From NCBI RefSeq assembly GCF_040717445.1, contig NZ_JBFEFL010000001.1:2614001-2678000 (forward strand): a DNA stretch of 64,000 bases, in the 5' to 3' direction. Below are positions 17,392 through 25,965 of the stretch, piece after piece. Numbering within the stretch: position 1 is the stretch's first letter; each line of letters opens with the position of its first letter. Below the pieces are notes generated by a model, which saw only the letters and a program-made list of their open reading frames with translations, ran no database searches and was not told the DNA's origin. The translations under genes and the position numbers were made by a program. This DNA is from Qipengyuania sp. JC766 (GTDB lineage Bacteria > Pseudomonadota > Alphaproteobacteria > Sphingomonadales > Sphingomonadaceae).

Positions 17392-18276
17392 CTATACGGC
17401 GTCGATCACGCTCGCGAGCAGGTCGAGGAAGTCGGCCCCGACGCGTGAAGGAGGCCGGGCCTGCAGGTATACCGCGTTGATATTGAAGGTCAGTGCCGGC
17501 TGGAGCGGCCTGCTTTCCAGACCCGAAGCCACCGCCGATTCCGCCGTGAAATTGTCGACGATCGCCATGCCGAGACCAGCCCGCACGAGGGCAGCCGCAA
17601 TGTAATAGGTGCGCGAGGACGCGGTCTCGGTCAGCGTTACGTCCAGGCGCTCCAACTCGCTGCGCAGCAACTGGCCGATGGGTCCGTTCTGGATCGGGCT
17701 GATGAAATCGCGTCCGACGAGATCGGCCAGGTGCAGGCGGCTCGGGGCGTCCGGCATGTCCTCGGGCCGGAACAGGACGACCAGTTCGCCTTCTCCTATC
17801 ACCTGGTGCGCGACCGGGGCGGCGGGCGGCACTTCGAAGCTGATCGCGATATCCGTTTCCCGCTCGTACAGCTTGCGCACGATCTCGTCATGGTGGAGCG
17901 TCTGCAGGTCGAACCGGATCTCGCCCCGGCGCGCGGTGAACTGCGCGACCGCTTCCGGCAGCGCGCCGAGCCCGAGGGACGGCAAGGCGGAAATCCGCAG
18001 CAGGCTGCCTTCGCCCTGGCGCAGGTTCTGGCAGGCCTGGCGCAGAGCGCGGACCCGGTCCTGGATTTCGGTGACTTCGCCGAACAGTGTCCGGGCGTCC
18101 TCGGTCGGGATCAAACGGCCCTTCGTCCGCTCGAAAAGCGCCAGCCCCAGCGACTTTTCCGCATGGCGCAGCACCTTCGTGACCGAAGGCTGGGAAACAT
18201 GCAGCGCGCGGGCCGCCGCGCTTACGGTTCCGTGAAGAAACACGGCATGGAAGACTTCGATCTGGCGAAGGTTCAT
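17392..18276 (-). CDS. LysR-family transcriptional regulator (DgcR candidate)
   Basis: The product has 294 residues. The N-terminal winged helix-turn-helix (about residues 1-60: MNLRQIEVFHAVF, AARALHVSQPSVTKVLRHAE) is typical LysR, followed by a two-lobe effector domain. It precedes dgcN-dgcA by 106 bp on the same strand and is divergent from the D-aminoacylase gene. The likely inducer is D-glutamate or another D-amino acid derivative, inferred from context only. The ATG at 18276 is preferred over a TTG two codons upstream. A palindrome in the divergent gap is its probable operator. Confidence 0.88.
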   Translation of the reverse strand: MNLRQIEVFHAVFLHGTVSAAARALHVSQPSVTKVLRHAEKSLGLALFERTKGRLIPTEDARTLFGEVTEIQDRVRALRQACQNLRQGEGSLLRISALPSLGLGALPEAVAQFTARRGEIRFDLQTLHHDEIVRKLYERETDIAISFEVPPAAPVAHQVIGEGELVVLFRPEDMPDAPSRLHLADLVGRDFISPIQNGPIGQLLRSELERLDVTLTETASSRTYYIAAALVRAGLGMAIVDNFTAESAVASGLESRPLQPALTFNINAVYLQARPPSRVGADFLDLLASVIDAV

Positions 18277-18297
18277 CGTCAAGCGGACCCTGTCGAC

Positions 18298-18313
18298 GGG
18301 CGTTCATTCGCCC
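18298..18313. promoter_or_regulatory. Palindrome GGGCG-N6-CGCCC, candidate LysR operator
   Basis: A perfect 5+5-bp inverted repeat with a 6-nt AT-rich centre (TTCATT) lies 22 nt upstream of the LysR start, in the 152-bp gap shared with the divergent D-aminoacylase gene. A TTATAT sequence at 18317-18322 next to it could be the -10 of the rightward promoter. Position and symmetry fit LysR autoregulation with divergent activation. The exact T-N11-A form was not established. Confidence 0.4.
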
Positions 18314-18428
18314 GAGTTATATACGGCCGGCGTCCCCGGGGGTGGACGAACAGGCAGCGATGGTAAATGCCCATGCTCGCCGGGACCGGCAGCGCGCCGC
18401 GCCTCCGTCAGGCAAGGGAAGGAACGTC

Positions 18429-20081
18429 ATGCTGCCTGCCTTTGATCGCTATCGCAAGCGCCCATCGGGCTTGCCGCTTCTCGGACTCGCTTGCGCGCTT
18501 CTAGCGACCGGATGCGATGTCGCGGGACCGGCTAGCGCGCCGGTGGCGGAAAAGGTCGACGTTCTCATCCGTGGCGGGACGATCTATGATGGCAGCGACG
18601 CCCCGGCCCGGACCGGCGACGTCGCGATCACGAACGACCGGATCGTTTATGTCGGCCCGTCGGGCGTGTTCGACGCAAAGCAGATCGTCGATGCCCGCGG
18701 TATGATCGTGACGCCGGGATTCATCGATCCACACACCCATGCCGACATCTTCCTGCGCTCGGACGACCCGGCCGAGAGAAGCAATACGGCGTGGCTGGCG
18801 CAGGGAGTCAGCACCGTGATGATAGGGGTGGACGGGGGCGGGACACCCGACGTCGCGGACGATGCGCAGAAGCTGGAGCGTTCCGGCATCGGGACCAACG
18901 TGGTACCTTTCGTAGGCTTCGGAGCCGTGCGGACGCGGGTTCTGGGGAACGAGGCGCGTGCGCCCGATGCGCGCGAACTTGACGCGATGCGTGCCCTCGT
19001 CGCGGATGCGATGTGCGAGGGCGCGACGGGATTTTCGACCGGGCTTTTCTACGCTCCGCAGAGCTTTGCGGAAACGGACGAGGTGATCGCACTGGCACGC
19101 GAGGCCGGGCGCCGCGGGGGAATGTACGACACCCACCAGCGCGACGAATCTTCTTATTCGATAGGCTTGATTGCCTCGACAGACGAGGCGATCCGCATCG
19201 GGGAGGAAGCCGGCGCCCCGGTCCATATCGCGCATATCAAGGCGCTGGGGGTGGACGTGCACGGCATGGCACCGCAGCTGATCAAGCGGATAGAGGCGGC
19301 ACGGGCACGCGGTGTCCAGGTGACCGCAGACCAGTATCCGTGGCTTGCGTCCGGCTCCAGTCTCGACGCGGCGCTCGTGCCGCGCTGGGCGCTCGACGGG
19401 GGAGGGCGCGCCCTGCTCGAACGGCTGGACGATACCGAGATGCGCGTTCGCATTCGTGGGGAGATGCAGGAGAATTTGCGCCGGCGGGGCGGTGCGTCCT
19501 CCTTGCTGCTGACGGGCCGTGACCGGGCCTGGACGGGCCGGACGTTGGCCGAACAGGCAGAGGAAACCGGCACGGATCCGGTCGGTGCCGCTCTCGCGAT
19601 CATCCAACAGGTGGTGCTCGAAGGGGGAGGGGGCACCGAAGTCGCTTCGTTCAACATGGCGCAGGCCGATGTCGATGTCCTGATGCAGCAACCGTGGGTC
19701 CTCACTGCATCGGACGGGTCCCTCGGCCACCCGCGCATGTTCGCGACCTATCCCGAAAAGTACCGCGAATATGTCAGGAAGCGCGGCGTGATCGACCTCG
19801 GAACCTTCATCCGGCAGTCGACCGGAAAGGTGGCGGACGTCTATCGCGTGGCGCAGCGGGGCTACCTGAAGGAAGGTTTCTTTGCCGACGTCCTCGTGTT
19901 CGACCCCGATCGCTACGCACCGCGCGCCACCTATCTTTCGCCGAGAGAACCGAGCGTCGGCGTGAAGGCCCTGTTCGTGAATGGCGAACTGGCGTTTGCC
20001 GACGACGCCCCGACGGAGCGCAGGATCGGGCGGGTCCTCCTCCGCCCGACGCCACCGCATTGCCCCGACCTTGGGGCCTGA
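18429..20081 (+). CDS. Lipoprotein D-aminoacylase (N-acyl-D-amino acid deacylase)
   Basis: Amidohydrolase-superfamily enzyme predicted to remove acyl groups from N-acyl-D-amino acids; 550 residues from the ATG at 18429, which has GGAAGGA 6-8 nt upstream (an earlier GTG at 18342 lacks one). Residues 1-30 form a lipoprotein signal ending LLATGC, so the enzyme should be lipid-anchored outside the cytoplasm. That is unusual for this mostly cytosolic family. Seen motifs: VLIRGGTIYDG, metal-binding GFIDPHTHAD, EGATGFSTGL, HIAHIKALG and the catalytic-Asp region ASDGSLGHPR. It is divergent from the LysR gene and followed by a TonB-dependent receptor. Confidence 0.88.
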   Translation: MLPAFDRYRKRPSGLPLLGLACALLATGCDVAGPASAPVAEKVDVLIRGGTIYDGSDAPARTGDVAITNDRIVYVGPSGVFDAKQIVDARGMIVTPGFIDPHTHADIFLRSDDPAERSNTAWLAQGVSTVMIGVDGGGTPDVADDAQKLERSGIGTNVVPFVGFGAVRTRVLGNEARAPDARELDAMRALVADAMCEGATGFSTGLFYAPQSFAETDEVIALAREAGRRGGMYDTHQRDESSYSIGLIASTDEAIRIGEEAGAPVHIAHIKALGVDVHGMAPQLIKRIEAARARGVQVTADQYPWLASGSSLDAALVPRWALDGGGRALLERLDDTEMRVRIRGEMQENLRRRGGASSLLLTGRDRAWTGRTLAEQAEETGTDPVGAALAIIQQVVLEGGGGTEVASFNMAQADVDVLMQQPWVLTASDGSLGHPRMFATYPEKYREYVRKRGVIDLGTFIRQSTGKVADVYRVAQRGYLKEGFFADVLVFDPDRYAPRATYLSPREPSVGVKALFVNGELAFADDAPTERRIGRVLLRPTPPHCPDLGA

Positions 20082-20342
20082 GAAAGTAGTGCTGAGGGAA
20101 GGGAGATCGACAATCCCGCCGGCGAGAATTCCGATATTGTTGCGCACCGGTCACGCTGTAGAAAAAACTGCACCCGGGGCCCTGTCTCGAGGCCCTGTCA
20201 CGACCCCGGAATGGACTGAAAAATTGTCGCTTTCCCGGGTCTCATGCAGTCAGGTTATAGATGCCAAGATCATCGACTTGGCCACTTGCAAGAAGTCCTT
20301 TTTGTGACAGAACGCTAATTATCCAACGTTGAGGGGGCTCAC
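20082..20342. other. Leader/intergenic region before the TonB receptor
   Basis: A 261-bp gap without a credible gene. It contains a 9-bp direct repeat GGCCCTGTC at 20178-20186 and 20191-20199 (13-nt period) and an AT-rich last 70 bases that could hold the receptor promoter. GAGGGGG at 20331-20337 is the receptor's ribosome site. I could not fit convincing -35/-10 boxes or a riboswitch. Confidence 0.4.
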
Positions 20343-23300
20343 ATGCGTACTTTCGTTTCATATCGTTCCGCGCTCGTGACGGGATGTGCCTTTGCGGTGC
20401 TCGCTCTGGGCGGTCCGGCCATGGCGCAGGAGGTCGGGGACGATCCGGAAGCCGTCGACGAGCTGGGCACTTCTGCCACCAGCGCCCCGGCCGAGCAGGT
20501 CGACGAGGAAGCGACGATCATCGTCACCGGGTCCCGCCTGCGCCAGGATCCGCGCAACAGTGCCCTGCCGCTCGAGATCATCACGACCGAGGATCTGACA
20601 CGCGAAGGCATCAACAGCCCCGAACAGCTGATCAGCTACCTCTCGACGAACGGCAACGGTGCGGACAACCTCGCCTCGAACTCCGACGTCACCAGCGGGG
20701 CGCAGCGCGGAACCAACGGCCTTTCCGCAGCGAACCTTCGCGGACAGGGCTCCGCCGCGACTCTGGTCCTGCTCAACGGCCGCCGCGTGGCGGCCCACGG
20801 CCTGACCGGTTCGGCCGTCGACGTGAACCAGATCCCGTTCGCCGCGATCGAGCGTGTCGAGGTCCTCAAGGACGGCGCCTCGGCGATCTACGGCACCGAT
20901 GCGATCGGCGGGGTCATCAACTTCATCACAAAGACCGACTTCGAAGGGATCGAGCTGTCGGGCTTCACGGACATCACCGAACGGGGCGACAGCCCGATCT
21001 ATCGTATTACCGGAACGGCGGGATGGGGGGATCTCGGCGATCAGGGCTTCAACGTGATGGCCTCGATCAGCAAGAGCTGGAACGGTATCCTGCGCGGCGA
21101 AAACCGCGACTTCGTGAACGGCAACCAGCCGGAGCGCGGCCTTTCGGTCGATACGCGCGGCACGCCGATCGCGACCCTGTTCCCGAATGGCCCGAACGCC
21201 ATCTTCGCACCCGACGGCAGCCTGCTCAGCGGTGTTCCGCTGCCGGTGCCCGGCCAGAACTTCAACGCGACCGGCGGGATCAACACGCTCGATCTCCCGG
21301 GCGGCGCGGGATGCGAAAGCTTCAATGGCGGGATGGCTTACGACCACGAATTGTGGGCGAACGATCCGGCATTCTACGCCTGCGCCTGGGACACGGGGCG
21401 CGCTGCCGTCCTGCAGCAGCCGCTCGAAACACTGACCTATTACGGCCGCGCCACGGTGGCGCTGGGCGATCACCAGATTTCGGCCGAAATCACCGGGTCC
21501 GATGCGGACTCGTCCAAGCAGTTCTCGGCAAACCAGTATGCCGGCAACACGAGCACGACACCGCTCTATTATCCGCGCAACGAGAACACGGCGGAGGTCT
21601 ACGACCGGATCTACAACCAGCTGCTGGAAGTATTCCCGGCGATCGCTGCCAATTTCGGCAAGCCGATCGCCTATCGCTGGCGTTGTATCGCGTGCGGTCC
21701 GCGCGAATACGAAACCAACACCAAGACCTTCCGCGCCGGCCTGTTCGCCGAAGGTCCTATCGGTAGCAGTTGGGATTACCGTGTCGGCGGGTCCTACGCC
21801 GAAAGCGAGGCGACCTCGGTTCTCGGCACCGGTTATTCCTTCCGCGGCATTTTCTCGTCCTCCGCACGTGCGCTGGCATCCGGCACCGGTGCGACCTCCG
21901 CGGGACAGATCGATCCGCGCGCACCGACCGCCCCGGGTGCGACTGCGCCCGGCATCGTGGGGCTGCTGAACAGCGGCCTCATCAACATCTTCTCGACCAA
22001 CAAGACGCCCGAAGAACTGGCGCTGCTCGAATCGGTCTCGGCCGACGGCACGCTGCTCTACGGGGGCAAGTACGACGTCATCCAGTTCGATGCGTCGGTT
22101 GCCGGCTCTTTGTTCGAACTGCCCGGTGGACCGGTCCAGCTGGCGATCGGTGCGGACTTCCGACGCGAAGGGTACTCGTTCAACGGGTCTCCCAGCGCGG
22201 AAATCGACACGCCGGAAATCTTCAACGTCGCCTTCGACAACCAGAACGCCCTCAACGACGCATCGCGCGAAGTGAAGGCCGCCTATGCCGAAGTCCTGAT
22301 CCCGATCTTCGACGCGCTCGAAGTGACGGCAGCGGGCCGCGTCGACGAGTATTCGGGCTTCGGCAGCACTTTCAATCCGAAGTTCACCGCGAAGTTCACG
22401 CCGACCCCGTGGCTCCTGTTCCGCGGGTCCTACAACACCGGCTTCCGCGTCCCGACGTTCAACCAGATCTTCAACGGGCAGGCGCAGAGCCCGAACCCGC
22501 TGACCAATGCCCTGGTCGATCCCACCACGTGTCCGAGCGGTGTGGTCAGCACGACCGATCCGGGCTGTTTCGCGATCAATCCGGACTCGATCAGCGGCGG
22601 CAACCCCGACGTCGGCCCGGAAACGTCCGAGCAGTTCTCGGTCGGCGTCGTCCTGCGGCCCGCGCCGCGGTTCAGCGCCTCGGTCGATTTCTGGTCGATC
22701 GCGGTCGACGATACGATCGGCGCCCTGACCATCCGCCAGCTGCTCGACAACAACCAGTTCTTCCCCGATCGCATCATCCGCACCAACGGCATCATCACCC
22801 TGCTAGATGTGACGGCCGACAATATAGGCTCGCGTCGCACGAAGGGCCTTGAAGTCTCGCTGCGTGGCGGGTTCGATGCCTTCGGCGGCTCGTTCGAGGC
22901 GGGTCTCGACGGAACCTGGCTGCTGGAGAAGAAGGAACGCTTTCTCCCCACCGCCGAATACGAGGACATCATCGGCAAGTTTACCTACGCCGGCGACCTC
23001 GCGCTCGAGTGGAAGCACAATGCCTGGATCAGCTATGCGAAGGACGACTTCCAGCTCACCTTCTCGCAGATCTTCCGCAACGGCTACCAGAACAACGGCC
23101 TGCCGACCCTGACGAACAATGTCAGCGCATCGCGGCCCGACTACAACGAGCGTGTCGACGACTACATCATCTACAACCTGTCGGCGACGCAGCGCATCGA
23201 CGATGCGTTCAGTATCACGGCGGGCGTGAAGAACCTGTTCGACACCGACCCGCCGTTCGCGATCACCTATGACAGCAACACCGGGGCCGGCAGTTCGTGG

Positions 23301-23363
23301 GAGCCGCGCGTGGCCGATCCACGGGGACGCTCGTTCACCATTCTCGCCCAGGTCCGCTTTTAA
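20343..23363 (+). CDS. TonB-dependent outer-membrane receptor
   Basis: The product has 1006 residues: signal peptide (about 1-29, ending AMA-Q), an acidic linker, the TonB box region (EATIIVTGSRLRQDP, about residues 56-70), a plug domain (to about 210; LVLLNGRR, RVEVLKDGASAIYGTDAIGGVIN) and a long beta-barrel ending in the aromatic QVRF typical of outer-membrane proteins. It imports a substrate driven by TonB. Lying between a D-aminoacylase and an Ntn-type acylase, within a muropeptide-salvage block, it could take up peptidoglycan fragments or N-acyl peptides. No iron or cobalamin genes lie nearby. A hairpin terminator follows. Confidence 0.95.
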   Translation: MRTFVSYRSALVTGCAFAVLALGGPAMAQEVGDDPEAVDELGTSATSAPAEQVDEEATIIVTGSRLRQDPRNSALPLEIITTEDLTREGINSPEQLISYLSTNGNGADNLASNSDVTSGAQRGTNGLSAANLRGQGSAATLVLLNGRRVAAHGLTGSAVDVNQIPFAAIERVEVLKDGASAIYGTDAIGGVINFITKTDFEGIELSGFTDITERGDSPIYRITGTAGWGDLGDQGFNVMASISKSWNGILRGENRDFVNGNQPERGLSVDTRGTPIATLFPNGPNAIFAPDGSLLSGVPLPVPGQNFNATGGINTLDLPGGAGCESFNGGMAYDHELWANDPAFYACAWDTGRAAVLQQPLETLTYYGRATVALGDHQISAEITGSDADSSKQFSANQYAGNTSTTPLYYPRNENTAEVYDRIYNQLLEVFPAIAANFGKPIAYRWRCIACGPREYETNTKTFRAGLFAEGPIGSSWDYRVGGSYAESEATSVLGTGYSFRGIFSSSARALASGTGATSAGQIDPRAPTAPGATAPGIVGLLNSGLINIFSTNKTPEELALLESVSADGTLLYGGKYDVIQFDASVAGSLFELPGGPVQLAIGADFRREGYSFNGSPSAEIDTPEIFNVAFDNQNALNDASREVKAAYAEVLIPIFDALEVTAAGRVDEYSGFGSTFNPKFTAKFTPTPWLLFRGSYNTGFRVPTFNQIFNGQAQSPNPLTNALVDPTTCPSGVVSTTDPGCFAINPDSISGGNPDVGPETSEQFSVGVVLRPAPRFSASVDFWSIAVDDTIGALTIRQLLDNNQFFPDRIIRTNGIITLLDVTADNIGSRRTKGLEVSLRGGFDAFGGSFEAGLDGTWLLEKKERFLPTAEYEDIIGKFTYAGDLALEWKHNAWISYAKDDFQLTFSQIFRNGYQNNGLPTLTNNVSASRPDYNERVDDYIIYNLSATQRIDDAFSITAGVKNLFDTDPPFAITYDSNTGAGSSWEPRVADPRGRSFTILAQVRF

Positions 23364-23385
23364 GCGAACCACAGGTGCAAAGTTC

Positions 23386-23431
23386 GGGGTGGCCGAACCG
23401 CTTATGAGCGGTGAGGTCACCCCGTTTTCTT
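23386..23431 (+). terminator. Rho-independent terminator after the TonB receptor
   Basis: An inner perfect stem ACCGCT-TATG-AGCGGT (397-412) sits inside an outer stem GGGGTGGCC/GGTCACCCC (386-394 with 415-423, one G-T wobble), followed by GTTTTCTTT. The structure begins 22 nt after the receptor stop codon. Confidence 0.75.
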
Positions 23432-23577
23432 TGCGGTCGCCGTCCCGAGGCGAAGCGAGGTGCATCGCCGCGTACCAGGTCGAATAGCCTGAGGTTATCG
23501 GCTTTCTCCGCCATTGAATGCTTCGTGCCTCGCGGCCGGACTATGATCGTCCGACGTCGGGGAAGAGGTACGGCTGC

Positions 23578-25962
23578 ATGACAAGACGAGCGCTCCTGCT
23601 GGCGTCGGCCGCCGTGCTGGCGCTCGGCGCGGGCATCGGACTGGTCGCGAAAGCCTCGCCTTTCCGGACTTCTCCCGCTCCTCGTCCCCGAGCACCCATT
23701 GCCATCACGCAGGATATTTTCGGCATTCCGCATATCCGGGCGGAGTCGCTGCACGATGCGTATTTCGGGCAGGGTTACGTGGTCGCGCGGGACCGGCTCT
23801 TCCAGCTGGACCTGGACCTGAGGCGGGACATGGGCCGCATGGCGGAAGCATTCGGGCCCGGTTTCCTGGCCGCGGATCGGGCCGCGCGCCTGTTCCACTA
23901 TCGTGGCGATGTGGCAGCCGAACTGGCGTCCATACCCGATGATGTGGTCGATTGCGTTCAGGGATATTGTGCCGGCATCAACGCCCGCATTGCGGAAATT
24001 GCGGTTGAACCGGCGCTCGCACCGCCCGAATATACAATCCTCGGTATCACGCCGTTGCTCTGGACGCTGGAGGATTGCATCCGCCGGCGCGGCGCGGGGA
24101 GCGATGATGCGGACGAGCAGATACGGCGCGCGATGCTGGAGGCGCGCGACCTGCTCGAATACGAGCGGTGGCGCGAGCCGCTGCGCCCGGCCTGGTCGTT
24201 TACCGTGCCCGACGGACTGGATTGCACTCAGGCGAGCCGGGACGATCTGGGCGCGCTGCGCGACCTCCATCGCGCTTCGCCATTCGAACCCGTCACCGTG
24301 GCGGGCCTGTCGGACCTGTTGCTGCGCGAAGGACGCCGCACGGACCTTGCGGCGCAGGGCAGCAATGCGTGGACCGTCGACGGCACGCGTAGTGCAACCG
24401 GCCGTCCCATCCTCGCCAACGATCCCCATCTCGCCATCGGTGAATTCAGCCCGCGGCATATCGTCCACATGACCGCACCGGGGCTAGACATCATCGGCGC
24501 CGGCTATCCCGGACTACCGGGGATCATGCAGGGGCATACCGAATTCTTCGCCTTCGGCCGGACCAATTTCCATATCGATCAGACCGACCTTTTCGTCCTC
24601 GACACCCATCCGGACGACCCGGAACGGTACTGGCATAACGGCGAGTGGACCGCCTTTGAAGTCGTGGAAGAAACCATATCGGTCAACGGCGGCGAACCCG
24701 ATGTCGCGACTCTTCGATACGCCGGTGGGCGGCCGGTCATAGCCCGCGATCCGGAACGCAACCGCGCGATCGCATTGTCGACCGTCACCATGCTGCCCGG
24801 CGCCAACATGCGCTTCGCCATCGTTGCGCTGAACCTTGCATCGGACTGGGACAGCCTGCGCGATGCGTTCCGGCTGCATGTCTCGCCAACGAATTTCCAT
24901 TACGCGGACATGGACGGCAATACCGCGTGGCAGGCCATCGGTTACGCCCCGCGGCGCCCCCGGCACGACGGCCTTTTTCCGGCGCCCGGAGATGGTTCTT
25001 TCGACTGGACCGGCCTGCTCGACCTTGCGGAGATGCCGGGCATTTCCAATCCGCCGGCCGGATGGATCGCGTCGGCCAACGACATGAACCTGCCGTCCGA
25101 CTATCCTCATGCAGAGCGTATCCTGAGCTTCACTTGGTCGGACCCCTTCCGGCACGATCGGATCAAGCAGGTCCTGGGGGCGCAGGACCGGCATACAATT
25201 GCGGACAGTATCGCACTCCTGCACGACGTCCGCTCGCTCCCGGCTCTGGCGCTGAAGGCAATGCTTCCGGCCTTGCCTTCCCCGGAGGCCGAAAAGGCCG
25301 CGGTCATGCTTGCGGAATGGGACGGCGATCTTGATGCCGACAGCCCCGCCGCCCTGCTGTTCGAGATGGTGCTGCCCGGCCTGTCGGACCTGTTTCATCG
25401 TACGGCCATACCCGAACAGGCCCGCGACCTGATCACCTGCGTCAATCTGGATGCGATGCTGCAGGCGCTGGAAAATCTGGATCCGGTTCTGGGCGAAGCA
25501 CCGCAATCGGCCCGCGACGCGATGGTGGACGCGGCGCTGGGGGCAGGTTGGGCGAAAGCGATCGAGGTCGCTGGGGACGATCCTACGCAATGGCGTTGGG
25601 GTGATTTGCATACCGTCGACATCGCCCATCCACTCTCCGCGCTTACGGAAATTGACAGGGCGTTTCCGCCGATTGCCGGCGGTCGTTCGGGCGGGGACGG
25701 CAACACCGTGATGGCGCGCGGGATGCGGGCCGGTGGAGGCTACGACGTGCGCCACGGGGCGAGCTTCCTCTTCGTGGCGGATGTGGGCGACTGGGACCGG
25801 ACGCGCTTCCTGTTGCTGGCTGGCCAGTCCGCCGATCCGCGCTCACCGCATTACCGCGATTTCTACGAAAGATGGCTGGCGGGCGATATGCCGGAGCTGC
25901 CCTTCAGCCCGGAGGCGATCGAAGCGGTCGCCGCGCAAACGTTCACTTTGCCGGCAGGCTGA
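23578..25962 (+). CDS. Penicillin acylase family (Ntn-hydrolase) protein
   Basis: The product has 794 residues from the ATG at 23578, with a hydrophobic signal/anchor at about residues 5-24 and a Pro-rich spacer. Family members are made as precursors and cut themselves before a serine that becomes the nucleophile. Here the site is AQG|SNAW with Ser262, followed by VDGTRSATGRPILANDPH. Such enzymes hydrolyse penicillins, acyl-homoserine lactones or other N-acyl amines in the periplasm. Context (D-aminoacylase, PBP4 and muropeptide genes) suggests an N-acyl peptide or amino-acid substrate, but this is inference. It ends 3 bp from the convergent dacB. Confidence 0.9.
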   Translation: MTRRALLLASAAVLALGAGIGLVAKASPFRTSPAPRPRAPIAITQDIFGIPHIRAESLHDAYFGQGYVVARDRLFQLDLDLRRDMGRMAEAFGPGFLAADRAARLFHYRGDVAAELASIPDDVVDCVQGYCAGINARIAEIAVEPALAPPEYTILGITPLLWTLEDCIRRRGAGSDDADEQIRRAMLEARDLLEYERWREPLRPAWSFTVPDGLDCTQASRDDLGALRDLHRASPFEPVTVAGLSDLLLREGRRTDLAAQGSNAWTVDGTRSATGRPILANDPHLAIGEFSPRHIVHMTAPGLDIIGAGYPGLPGIMQGHTEFFAFGRTNFHIDQTDLFVLDTHPDDPERYWHNGEWTAFEVVEETISVNGGEPDVATLRYAGGRPVIARDPERNRAIALSTVTMLPGANMRFAIVALNLASDWDSLRDAFRLHVSPTNFHYADMDGNTAWQAIGYAPRRPRHDGLFPAPGDGSFDWTGLLDLAEMPGISNPPAGWIASANDMNLPSDYPHAERILSFTWSDPFRHDRIKQVLGAQDRHTIADSIALLHDVRSLPALALKAMLPALPSPEAEKAAVMLAEWDGDLDADSPAALLFEMVLPGLSDLFHRTAIPEQARDLITCVNLDAMLQALENLDPVLGEAPQSARDAMVDAALGAGWAKAIEVAGDDPTQWRWGDLHTVDIAHPLSALTEIDRAFPPIAGGRSGGDGNTVMARGMRAGGGYDVRHGASFLFVADVGDWDRTRFLLLAGQSADPRSPHYRDFYERWLAGDMPELPFSPEAIEAVAAQTFTLPAG

Positions 25963-25965
25963 CGC

